A model generated the notes under the pieces. It did no database searches. It was given only the letters and a program-made list of their open reading frames with translations, and was not told the origin of the DNA. This document shows, one piece after another, positions 17,893-25,662 of a stretch of 64,000 nucleotides of DNA. The stretch lies in NCBI RefSeq assembly GCF_022603395.1, contig NZ_JAIBKA010000006.1, positions 62,001 through 126,000 on the forward strand. Direction: 5' to 3'. This DNA comes from Desulfoferrobacter suflitae. Its GTDB lineage: Bacteria > Desulfobacterota > Syntrophobacteria > Syntrophobacterales > Syntrophobacteraceae. Both the position numbers and the translations under genes were made by a program. Position 1 is the first letter of the stretch, and each line of letters starts with the position of its first letter.

Positions 17893-19491
17893 TCAAATGC
17901 TGAGTGTTCGCATACGCCGCTGCAGCAGCAAGTAGTCGAAGATGACACGTGTTACGATGATCGCCGTGAAAAGATTGGCAATGAGGCCGATGGTCAGGGT
18001 CACGGCGAACCCGCGCACCGGGCCCGTGCCGAACTGAAACAGGACTATTGCAGCGATGAGAGTCGTCACATTGGCATCCAGGATGGTCAATGTCGCCCTG
18101 TCATATCCCGTCTCCACAGCCGCTCGCGGCGTTTTCCCGAGGCGCAGCTCCTCACGAATACGCTCGTAGATCAACACGTTGGCGTCCACCGCCATACCGA
18201 TCGTCAGGGCAATGCCCGCGATACCGGGCAAGGTGAGCGTAGCCCCGAAGGCCGCCAGGCCCGCCATGATCAGAAGGATATTCAACACCAGAGCGGCATC
18301 GGCAATCACCCCCGCGAACCTATAGTAGATGATCATGAAGATGACCACCGCAATACCTCCGATGAGCGATGCCATGAACCCCTTGCGAATTGAATCCTGG
18401 CCGAGCGAAGGGCCTACTGTCCGCTCTTCGAGCACAACCACCGGAGCGGGGAGTGCGCCCGCCCTGAGAACAATGGCCAGATCGCGTGCTTCTTCCATAC
18501 TGAAGGAGCCGGTAATGCTCGCCCTGCCGCCACTGATCTTTTCCTGGATGACGGGTGCCGAATAGACCATGCCATCCAGTACAATGGCCAATCGTTGCTT
18601 GACGTTGGCCTCGGTGATGCGTTCAAACAGCCGGGCTCCCTGCGGGTTGAACTCGAGGGCTACATAGGGCGTATTGTACTGGGGATCAATGCGCACCTGG
18701 GCATTGGTGATGTATTCGCCGGTCATGAGCGTGCGGTCCTTCAAGGCAATCTCGCTCTCGACGGTTCTGCCCGTATTCGCATCGAAGCTTTTCATGGAGA
18801 AAACCTTGACCCCGGCCGGCAGTTTTCCCTCTTTGGTCTGTTCGGGAGTCACATCCTCCGCCACCAGCTTAAATTCCAGCAAGGCGGTTTTGCCAATGAC
18901 GCTGACCGCCCTTTGCGGGTCTTTAATGCCGGGCAATTGCACCAATATGCGATCATCGCCTTCCGGTCGAATGTCCGGCTCCGATACGCCGAACTGATCG
19001 ATGCGATTGCGGATGGTTTCAAGTGCCTGGTCAATGGCCAGCTTGCGGATATTTTGCACCTCGCTGTTGCGCAGCGTGAGCAGAATCGAGCTGCTTTCAC
19101 CGGTTGTTTCCGCACGGTGCCACTCGAGGCTGGAGAAATCCTTGTCAAGCAGCTTCTTGAGCTCTTCCTGCTTGCTTGTGCCAGGCAGCTGGACTTGTAC
19201 GTCCCAGAAGTTCACCTTCTTAACGGAACTGAACGGAATGCGCTCCTGCCGCAAAGTTTCCTTGAGATCTTCCACCATGCGCTCGGCGGTTCCCTCGACC
19301 GCCTTGTCCGCCTGCACTTCGAGGATCAGGTGCATGCCTCCCTGCAGATCCAGCCCCAGGTTGATCTTCTTGTTGGGGAAAAATTTGCTCATCCCCGAAG
19401 GAAGACCGGAGCTGAGGCTTGGAACAAGGTAAAAGAGTGCGACAAGCGCCACCGCACTGACCAAAATTGCTCGCCATTTCAAGCTCTTCAA
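17893..19491 (-). CDS. secD: Protein translocase subunit SecD
   Basis: About 532 residues. TM1 (residues 6-26), then LGLDLQGGMHLILEV, the large periplasmic domain, and five membrane segments in the last 180 residues with the motif GIAGIALTIGMAVDANVLIYERIREEL. The best ribosome binding site (GGAGGA) lies 5 nt before a TTG at 19491, giving the conventional start MKSLKWRAIL. An ATG at 19512 would add seven residues but lacks an SD. Works with SecF and YajC as an accessory complex of SecYEG. Confidence 0.95.
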   Translation of the reverse strand: MKSLKWRAILVSAVALVALFYLVPSLSSGLPSGMSKFFPNKKINLGLDLQGGMHLILEVQADKAVEGTAERMVEDLKETLRQERIPFSSVKKVNFWDVQVQLPGTSKQEELKKLLDKDFSSLEWHRAETTGESSSILLTLRNSEVQNIRKLAIDQALETIRNRIDQFGVSEPDIRPEGDDRILVQLPGIKDPQRAVSVIGKTALLEFKLVAEDVTPEQTKEGKLPAGVKVFSMKSFDANTGRTVESEIALKDRTLMTGEYITNAQVRIDPQYNTPYVALEFNPQGARLFERITEANVKQRLAIVLDGMVYSAPVIQEKISGGRASITGSFSMEEARDLAIVLRAGALPAPVVVLEERTVGPSLGQDSIRKGFMASLIGGIAVVIFMIIYYRFAGVIADAALVLNILLIMAGLAAFGATLTLPGIAGIALTIGMAVDANVLIYERIREELRLGKTPRAAVETGYDRATLTILDANVTTLIAAIVLFQFGTGPVRGFAVTLTIGLIANLFTAIIVTRVIFDYLLLQRRMRTLSI

Positions 19492-19608
19492 ACTGACTCC
19501 TCCCGACCGCATAGCGTTGCGTCATACCCTTCAACAAAACAAAGGCACACCAGCGCTACTCCCTGTTGTGCCCCCAGCCTGTTGAACACCTGCAACATGT
19601 GCAACGAA

Positions 19609-19947
19609 CTACTCGCTGACTTCGCCCCTGGACAATAGGGCAGCGACATAGCCCCGCTGAATTTTGACTCTCACCCGTTCGGCAATTTCCAGAGTGACAA
19701 CCGTATCGGTAAGTCCTACAACTTTGCCATGCAGCCCGCCCTGGGTGACGACCACATCACCTTTCTGCAAACCCGACAGAAGTGCTCGATGTTCCTTTTG
19801 CTTCTTTTGCTGAGGACGGATGAGCAAAAAATAAAAAATCACCACCATCAGGAGAAGAGGTACAAAAGCGGCAAAACCACCCCCAGCCTGTCCACTGCCC
19901 CCCTGCCCTGCGGTACCCATGGCGTGCGCTACACTCAACAAATCCAT
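19609..19947 (-). CDS. yajC: Preprotein translocase subunit YajC
   Basis: 112 residues. One membrane span at about residues 28-46 (FVPLLLMVVIFYFLLIRPQQKKQKEH), the family signature with the RPQxKxxKE stop-transfer stretch, then a small cytosolic beta domain (LQKGDVVVTQGGLHGKVVGLTD). A Gly/Gln-rich periplasmic stretch precedes the span. First gene of the minus-strand yajC-secD-secF operon. Confidence 0.95.
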   Translation of the reverse strand: MDLLSVAHAMGTAGQGGSGQAGGGFAAFVPLLLMVVIFYFLLIRPQQKKQKEHRALLSGLQKGDVVVTQGGLHGKVVGLTDTVVTLEIAERVRVKIQRGYVAALLSRGEVSE

Positions 19948-20376
19948 TGAATCCTCCCTGCGATGTCCTATTGAACTGAACTGACTACCAGATACCGGTC
20001 GACTATCAGAGCTCGACTGAACGCTCCGAGTGTTTCACTCTGTGAGCTTGTCCGAGAATGCCGGTCGGATGTCATTCCGATGCTGTACCGCCACGCCGGC
20101 AGGAATCCAGAAAAGGTCGTGATGACCGGATGCCGACGTGTACCGGAATGACGGAGATGCACTTTCAGGCTATTCTTGGGCAGTCTCTTTGATCGTCCCC
20201 GTCCAAAAAACAAGTTGTTATTTAAACGATATTTTTCACCCATTGTCAATAATGGAACGACAAAGACCGGCAATTCTCATTTTGGATCTCACACTTGAGG
20301 TGGGGTGACTCTACACCCCGATGGGGGTAAAATAGTCACAGCCACCCTTGATAGCCAGTTTGAGGAGAACGTCAGC
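19948..20376. other. Intergenic region between divergent yajC and a conserved unknown gene
   Basis: About 430 nt with no convincing gene. It holds an 82-nt element with inverted ends (20071-20152, listed separately). A small hairpin GGGGTG (20302-20307) / CACCCC (20314-20319) is followed by GGGGGT, which could pair with the same CACCCC instead. A 101-codon minus-strand reading frame here is made of the repeat element and is not a gene. Confidence 0.6.
20071..20152. repeat. MITE-like or REP-like element with inverted ends
   Basis: Starts GTCATTCCG (20071-20079) and ends CGGAATGAC (20144-20152), an exact 9-bp inverted repeat. The inner parts are also imperfectly palindromic (TGTACCGCCACGCCGGCA on one side, TGCCGACGTGTACCGG on the other). 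GTCATTCCGG..GGCAGGAATCCAG is a pattern I know from dispersed intergenic repeats in many proteobacterial genomes. No target-site duplication could be fixed by eye. Confidence 0.55.
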
Positions 20377-21489
20377 GTGAATAATGTTGCCCTACAAGAT
20401 CTTCAACGACAGGTGCAGAACAACTGCAACATATCGGATGCTCAATTTGGCGGCGCCTATTCCCTGTGCGGACTGCTGCTTCGCTTGCGCGACCTGTACA
20501 AGTGGGAAAGCGGCCTGCAACCCTGGCAGGAACCCGAACCAGCCGACCTGCTGGAATGGGTCGACGCGCGGGAAAGGCATTGGGAAGCCATCGCACACAA
20601 CTCATTACAGCCGCTGCGCATCGGGGATAAGTCCTATGATCCCTTTGACAGCGCAACGATCAATTCACTATTGCGCCCCTATGGGCTCATTTACGGAGCG
20701 GGCTACGCGGCCGCCATGAAACCTTCGTTTTTTCTGGCGGAACTGGTCGATTCGCGCACCGCCGGCGAGCTGCACATTGACATGGTGGACCGCGAACTGG
20801 CAAGAGATCTTTTCGTTGCCCCGGCCATGCGCCAGGGCGACCAGATATTCGCCAGACGCACGGCCATGCTGTTCACTCTGTGGGATCTCATCATGGAAAT
20901 GCGTCCGTCCATTCGGGAGGCTATCATATTTGCTTTGCTGCAATACGATCTGGATGCCCGCAAAATCCGCTCCCATCCCAAGGAACTGGGCACGCAACTG
21001 TACCGGGTTGCTGAATTTGAATTGAACACCTGGATTCACCACGAAATCGGAGAAGCTCGCGAGGATGTATTTGAAGGTTTCATCTGGCATGAAATAGTAT
21101 CCACCTATGCCGACAGCCCCATAGAACTCTTTGCCAGAGTCATCAAGGACTTATTGGCCGATACCCATAGCGAGGGCCTGCTCGGCCACATCATCGACAA
21201 CCGGATAAAGTCTTCTCTGGGATTTTATATTTCGTTCATGCGCCCCTTTACCAAAGTCATGTTTCCACAGGCGGCGCAAGCATTCAAAAAGTTTCAGTTG
21301 CAACAGGACTGGGAAATCATTGATGAAGCTCGCCATCAAGCTTATCGGAACGCTCAGAAAAACGCCCTGGCACTCATTGAGCTGCACACGGCCGGCCGCA
21401 CCAAGGGTACAGAATGGGCCAGACAAAGAATTCTCGCGGATCTGATCGAACCGCTGGGCATCATGCAGGATATGGAAGAGGACGATTGA
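20377..21489 (+). CDS. Conserved protein of unknown function
   Basis: 370 residues, soluble, no signal peptide or membrane span. No catalytic motif that I recognise. It is rich in helices, with an acidic C-terminus (MQDMEEDD). GTG at 20377 is chosen because GAGGAG stands 9 nt upstream; longer starts run through the leader hairpins. It overlaps in organisation with the downstream CysQ-like gene (47 nt gap, same strand). I recall a deltaproteobacterial family of this kind near secDF in Syntrophobacter, but that is memory and unchecked. Confidence 0.75.
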   Translation: MNNVALQDLQRQVQNNCNISDAQFGGAYSLCGLLLRLRDLYKWESGLQPWQEPEPADLLEWVDARERHWEAIAHNSLQPLRIGDKSYDPFDSATINSLLRPYGLIYGAGYAAAMKPSFFLAELVDSRTAGELHIDMVDRELARDLFVAPAMRQGDQIFARRTAMLFTLWDLIMEMRPSIREAIIFALLQYDLDARKIRSHPKELGTQLYRVAEFELNTWIHHEIGEAREDVFEGFIWHEIVSTYADSPIELFARVIKDLLADTHSEGLLGHIIDNRIKSSLGFYISFMRPFTKVMFPQAAQAFKKFQLQQDWEIIDEARHQAYRNAQKNALALIELHTAGRTKGTEWARQRILADLIEPLGIMQDMEEDD

Positions 21490-21536
21490 CGGGCCACCCG
21501 GAGGTGCGACCGCCTGAAACTGATCAAGGAGGGAAA

Positions 21537-22343
21537 GTGAAGGAACTTGAATTTCTGGTCAATCTGGCCAGGCAGGCTGGAAGAGCTATTTTGCAGGTGT
21601 ATGAAACGGAGTTCAGTGTAGAGCGCAAAGAGGATCGCTCGCCACTGACCGAAGCCGATACGCGCTCTCATCGTATCATCAGCCGTGCCCTGCAAGAGCG
21701 CTACCCGCAAATTCCCGTGCTGTCCGAAGAGGGCAAGGAAGTGGACTATTCGATTCGTGGCGCATGGTCACGCTTGTGGCTGGTCGACCCCCTCGACGGC
21801 ACCAAAGAATTCATCAAACGCAACGGTGAGTTTACCGTCAATATTGCCCTGGTCGAAAGGGACAAACCCGTTTGGGGCGTCATTCACATTCCCGTGAAGG
21901 ATACCTGCTATGCTGCCGATGTCACACGGGGGGCATGGCGTGTCAGGAACGGAGAGTGGCGTCCTGTAACAGTGAAATCGCCTCCCCATGGCGGCATCCG
22001 GGTGGTGAAAAGCCGTTCTCACCCCTCGCCCCAACTGGATGAGGTATTGCAGCTGTTGCCGGAGTACCGGGTCATTACCCGTGGCAGCGCCCTGAAATTC
22101 TGCGCCGTGGCAACCGGAGAAGCCGATTTCTACCCGCGCTTCGGTCCTACCTGGGAGTGGGATACGGCGGCGGGGCAGGCAATCGTTACGGCAGCCGGCG
22201 GGGTGGTGGTGGATTTTGTCGGCGTGCCCCTGGCCTACAACAAAGCCGACCTCATCAACGGACCATTCCTGGTTGGCCCTGATCTCCAATGGCTCGAGCA
22301 CAACGGTATTCTTGCCAAAACTGCAGCGCTGAAGCTCCGCTGA
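21537..22343 (+). CDS. cysQ: 3'(2'),5'-bisphosphate nucleotidase, CysQ/inositol-monophosphatase superfamily
   Basis: 268 residues. Removes the 3' phosphate from pAp or PAPS during sulfate assimilation and RNA turnover. Superfamily metal motifs are all visible: EADTRSHRII, LSEEGKE, WLVDPLDGTKEFIKRNGEFTVNIAL (the DPLDGT box with the CysQ-type KEF), and the C-terminal WEWDTAAGQAIVTAAGG. GTG at 21537 has AAGGAGGG directly upstream. An ATG further up lies inside the preceding gene. Confidence 0.9.
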   Translation: MKELEFLVNLARQAGRAILQVYETEFSVERKEDRSPLTEADTRSHRIISRALQERYPQIPVLSEEGKEVDYSIRGAWSRLWLVDPLDGTKEFIKRNGEFTVNIALVERDKPVWGVIHIPVKDTCYAADVTRGAWRVRNGEWRPVTVKSPPHGGIRVVKSRSHPSPQLDEVLQLLPEYRVITRGSALKFCAVATGEADFYPRFGPTWEWDTAAGQAIVTAAGGVVVDFVGVPLAYNKADLINGPFLVGPDLQWLEHNGILAKTAALKLR

Positions 22344-22353
22344 CCCTTCAGCC

Positions 22354-22687
22354 TCACACCGGCTTGGAGCGAAAGCTGTATTCCTTACCACACTGCAAGC
22401 ATTTCAGAATGCATCGTTCGCCGTCATCCACCGCGACGGTGCATCTGATTCCGCAAGAATCACATCGCTTACTTACGGTAAATCCCTTGAGCGTCTTTCT
22501 TGGTCCGTTCATGCCCTTTTCCACAGCGCAACTTGAGCACCCATTGTTCGACAGCGGGGCGCGGGGAGCCCCCGACATTCTTGAGCGATAACAAATCAGC
22601 CTTACCGGTTGAGATATGAGCTTCCAACGGCTCGCCACAGGGCACATCTTGTCCCTGGAACAGTCCGCCAATAACCCAAAACATCAA
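22354..22687 (-). pseudogene. Small zinc-ribbon gene, apparently frameshifted
   Basis: Two overlapping minus-strand frames look like one protein. Frame A runs from ATG 22687 to a stop at 22469 and contains VPCGEPLEAHIS and VLKLRCGKGHERTK. Frame B carries the C-terminal part CDSCGIRCTVAVDDGERC..CLQCGKEYSF and stops at 22354. The switch would be near 22470, at the duplicated TAAGTAAG. Joined, they give about 110 residues with several CxxC-like pairs, a zinc-ribbon pattern. Alternatively, only a 52-residue protein from ATG 22512 is made. It lies downstream of comF on the same strand. Confidence 0.45.
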
Positions 22688-22758
22688 TAAAAAACATATA
22701 GTTATATTAGTTTGGATAATATAGTTCTGGAAGCAGGGGTATTATGCATGATCGATGG

Positions 22759-23547
22759 TTAGAGTTCAAGTGCTATTCCCACCTTTTCCACATCAGTGCG
22801 CATCTCGGGCAGAGAGCGACTGATGGTGACGGCGTGCACTTCGGAAGCTCCTGCTTTTTTCAATACCTTACTGCACTCAACCAGAGTTGTGCCGGTGGTG
22901 AAAACATCATCCACCAGCAGGATGCTGCGATTTTTCACCTGTGCAGGCCGTGCAGCAGAAAAGGCATTTCTGACATTTTGCAGTCGCTCCCGCCGACTCA
23001 GCCTGGTCTGGGGTTCGGTCCACTGACGGCGCACCAATAGATCGAAGCGCACCGGGCAGCGCAGGCTTTTTCCAAGCATACCGGCAATCAGACCGGATTG
23101 ATTGAAACCGCGCTGGCGCAGGCGCCGGTGGTGCAAAGGTACGGCAATGATGCAATCAAAGGAACCGGGCTCCCTGCTTTGCACCGCCTGCTCCAACAGC
23201 TGGGCAAGTGCCGGAGCCCAGTAGATCTGACCACTGAATTTCAGCTGATTGATCCTGTCTCGTGCCACACCGGCATGCGCCACCGCAGAACGGGCACTGG
23301 TGAAGGGCGGAGCCTGGATCAGGCATTCGCCGCACAGATGGTCGAAATGCCATGTACTTTTCAGGAAAGGTCGACCGCACCGAGGGCAACAGGGTGATCT
23401 GATCCAGGGGAGCGTCTCGAGGCATTGCCGGCACCAGAATCCCCCGTCGGGCGGAAGCCATGCACTGAAGCAACCTGCACAGAGTCGCGGGAAAAAAAGA
23501 TCCTTGAGAGAACAGACCAAGGTTTTTAGAGCGACTTTTACGCGCAT
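22759..23547 (-). CDS. comF: ComF family protein (amidophosphoribosyltransferase-like)
   Basis: About 262 residues. The N-terminal zinc fingers are CAGC, CRQC, CPRCGRP and CGEC, at about residues 22-80. A phosphoribosyltransferase-like domain follows with the PRPP loop ILLVDDVFTTGTTLVEC. Also typical are IIAVPLHHRRLRQRGFNQS and TEPQTRLSRRERLQNVRNAF. ComF-type proteins act in DNA uptake in competent species; elsewhere the role is unclear. ATG at 23547 has AAGGTGA 5 nt upstream, and an upstream GTG/ATG at 23610 is less likely. Confidence 0.9.
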   Translation of the reverse strand: MRVKVALKTLVCSLKDLFFPRLCAGCFSAWLPPDGGFWCRQCLETLPWIRSPCCPRCGRPFLKSTWHFDHLCGECLIQAPPFTSARSAVAHAGVARDRINQLKFSGQIYWAPALAQLLEQAVQSREPGSFDCIIAVPLHHRRLRQRGFNQSGLIAGMLGKSLRCPVRFDLLVRRQWTEPQTRLSRRERLQNVRNAFSAARPAQVKNRSILLVDDVFTTGTTLVECSKVLKKAGASEVHAVTISRSLPEMRTDVEKVGIALEL

Positions 23548-23622
23548 ACGGTCACCTTGGGCGCCAATCCAGGTAAGTTGAGCTGAATGAGGCGGCGTTT
23601 TCTCCGCCAAAGACCGACCAGG

Positions 23623-24504
23623 CTATGCAACGGCGCGCACAAAACCAAACACCAGTAAACACCATTCATCGGAGACTTTCTCGTCAAGCAGATCCACGCC
23701 ATGTGCGGCAAAAGCCGCCCGCACTTGCTCGCGTTGCTCAGCCAGGATGCCGCTCAACACCAGTCGGCCGGAATCGGCTACACTGCCTGCCAGCGCCTGA
23801 GCCATACCCATCAGCGGGTTGGATTGGATGTTGGCAATCACCACATCAAATCGTTCCCTGGTCGCTACACTGCCCAGCTTGAGCTGAACACGTCCGGACA
23901 GGCCGTTGATACGCACATTCTCTGCGGCCACCTCGATGGCTTCAGGGTCCGTATCCACCGCCACCACTCGCACAAAGCCCATGAGCGCCGCGGCGATGGC
24001 CAGTATCCCCGAGCCCGTTCCGACATCCAGAAATGAGCTGGATCCTTTTGCCGGATACATCATCCCACTCTCCTCCAGCCACTCCAGGCACAGGCGAGTC
24101 GTCGCGTGATGACCCGTACCAAAGGCACGTCCGGGATCTATCCGGATAATCACACGGTCGGCGTCGCTTCTGACCGTCTCCCAGGTAGGGCTGACCACAA
24201 ACCGCCGGCCGATCCGCAGGGGCTTCAAATCCTTTTTCCACCCCTCCGTCCAGTCCTCTTCCACGATGGTCGAGTAGCTGTAGGTCAAAGGAAAGCTTAA
24301 TTCCGCAGAGGGTCTGAATCCACTCAGCAGTCGTTCCAAAACCTGAGTCCATTTCTTGGAAAAGGACTGTTCCGCCAGGTACATCCTGACCCCTGCAGCG
24401 GTTATTTCTACCCCCGTCCCGAAGGCCTCGGCCAGGTCAAACGCAAGTTCCTCGGCCACTTCAGCCTGGCACAAGATATCGATGCGAACCCATGCCTTCT
24501 TCAT
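23623..24504 (-). CDS. prmA: Ribosomal protein L11 methyltransferase PrmA
   Basis: 293 residues. Trimethylates L11 with SAM. An N-terminal ferredoxin-like substrate domain (about 1-95) precedes a Rossmann methyltransferase domain. Marks are WTEGWKKDLKPLRIGRRFVVSPTWE, IRIDPGRAFGTGHHATTRLCLEWLEE, motif I LDVGTGSGILAIAA, and the catalytic-loop NIQSNPL (NI in place of the usual NILANPL). Start at 24504 (MKKAWVRI) because upstream codons run into the permease gene. Same strand as comF, 75 nt apart. Confidence 0.92.
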   Translation of the reverse strand: MKKAWVRIDILCQAEVAEELAFDLAEAFGTGVEITAAGVRMYLAEQSFSKKWTQVLERLLSGFRPSAELSFPLTYSYSTIVEEDWTEGWKKDLKPLRIGRRFVVSPTWETVRSDADRVIIRIDPGRAFGTGHHATTRLCLEWLEESGMMYPAKGSSSFLDVGTGSGILAIAAALMGFVRVVAVDTDPEAIEVAAENVRINGLSGRVQLKLGSVATRERFDVVIANIQSNPLMGMAQALAGSVADSGRLVLSGILAEQREQVRAAFAAHGVDLLDEKVSDEWCLLVFGFVRAVA

Positions 24505-24529
24505 CACAACCGCCTTGCCTCTCTTTCTG

Positions 24530-25657
24530 CTATTCGGCTCCGCCACCAAAAGCCATGGGCCTTGCGCCGGTATTGTTGGGATCATCCTCATGCTGCGTCT
24601 GACCATTCTTCCTGGCCTGGCTCGAGAGCGCCTTGAGCAGCGCCTGGACAAGAGTGGCAAGGGGTATGGCAAAAAACACACCCCAGAAGCCCCACATGCC
24701 TCCAAAAACAAGAATTGCCACAATGATTGCGATGGGGTGCAAATTGACCACTTCTGAAAGCAGCAGCGGCGCCAGCAGATTGCCGTCCAACAGCTGAATC
24801 ACAAGATAGGCCCCGCCCGCATAGGCCAGCTGACTGCTCCACCCCCATTGGAAGTAGCCGATCAAAACGACAGGCAGTCCCATGACCGCCGCACCGATGT
24901 AGGGCACCAGCACTGATAGGCCGACGGAAAGACTGATCAGAATGGCGAAATCGAGACCCAGGACAGCGAAGGTGATGTAACTGACCCCCCACACGATGAA
25001 TATTTCCCAGACCTTACCACGAACATAATTGCCGATTTGCAGGTCGACTTCCTGCCAGACCTCACTGGCCAAGCGGCGGTCCTCGGGGAGAAAACCAGTG
25101 ACCCAGCCCACCAGGCGATCTTTGTCTTTCAAGAAAAAGAAGACCAGTAACGGCATCAGGAAAATATAGACCACAATGGATATGACGCTGGGCACCGAAG
25201 AGACCGAAAGCGAGAGGATTCGCTGGCCAAGCGAGGTGAGCTCCGAGCGGATCACGTTGATGAGATCGACAACCTGCTGCTCTGAAATGTAGCCGGGATA
25301 CCGCTCCGGAAGGCGCATGAGCTCCTGTTGCGTCCAACTGATCATCGCCGGCAGCTGCTGAAACAATTGCCCGATTTGCTGCCACAACAGCGGAAGAAGT
25401 CCAAACAGCAAAAACACCAAAAACGTCATGAAAATCAGGAAAACGATCAAAACGGCAATGATGCGCGGGATCTTCCATCTTTCCATGAAGCTCACCAGCC
25501 CTTCGAGCAGATAGGCGATCACCGCACTGGCCAGCACCGGAGCCAGCATATTGCCGAGTATCAGAAAGGAGGTCACCCCGATCATGAGTAGCACTACGAG
25601 GATAACCACCTGAGGATCAGAGAGTTGCCGACGAAACCAATTGCTGATCAAGTGCAT
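24530..25657 (-). CDS. AI-2E family transporter (PerM-like permease)
   Basis: 375 residues, inner-membrane protein with about seven to eight hydrophobic segments. Two at residues 17-50 and one at 65-95 precede an amphipathic periplasmic stretch; the rest follow residue 150. Family marks are ALLVFFFLKD-like FFFLKDKDRLVGW, GLSVLVPYIGAAVMGLPVVLIGY and LLAPLLLSEVVNLHPIAIIVAILVFG. Despite the family name, many members are not autoinducer exporters; Na+/H+ antiport has been shown for some. It follows the histidine kinase gene by 5 nt. Confidence 0.9.
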   Translation of the reverse strand: MHLISNWFRRQLSDPQVVILVVLLMIGVTSFLILGNMLAPVLASAVIAYLLEGLVSFMERWKIPRIIAVLIVFLIFMTFLVFLLFGLLPLLWQQIGQLFQQLPAMISWTQQELMRLPERYPGYISEQQVVDLINVIRSELTSLGQRILSLSVSSVPSVISIVVYIFLMPLLVFFFLKDKDRLVGWVTGFLPEDRRLASEVWQEVDLQIGNYVRGKVWEIFIVWGVSYITFAVLGLDFAILISLSVGLSVLVPYIGAAVMGLPVVLIGYFQWGWSSQLAYAGGAYLVIQLLDGNLLAPLLLSEVVNLHPIAIIVAILVFGGMWGFWGVFFAIPLATLVQALLKALSSQARKNGQTQHEDDPNNTGARPMAFGGGAE

Positions 25658-25662
25658 CGATT

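Noticed and set aside
19968-20273. A 101-codon minus-strand gene
   Set aside because: The reading frame is built from the inverted-repeat element, has no ribosome site and reads like repeat-derived peptide.
24530-25657. A quorum-sensing autoinducer-2 exporter
   Set aside because: The family name is AI-2E, but most members are not shown to export AI-2, and no luxS or sensor gene is present.
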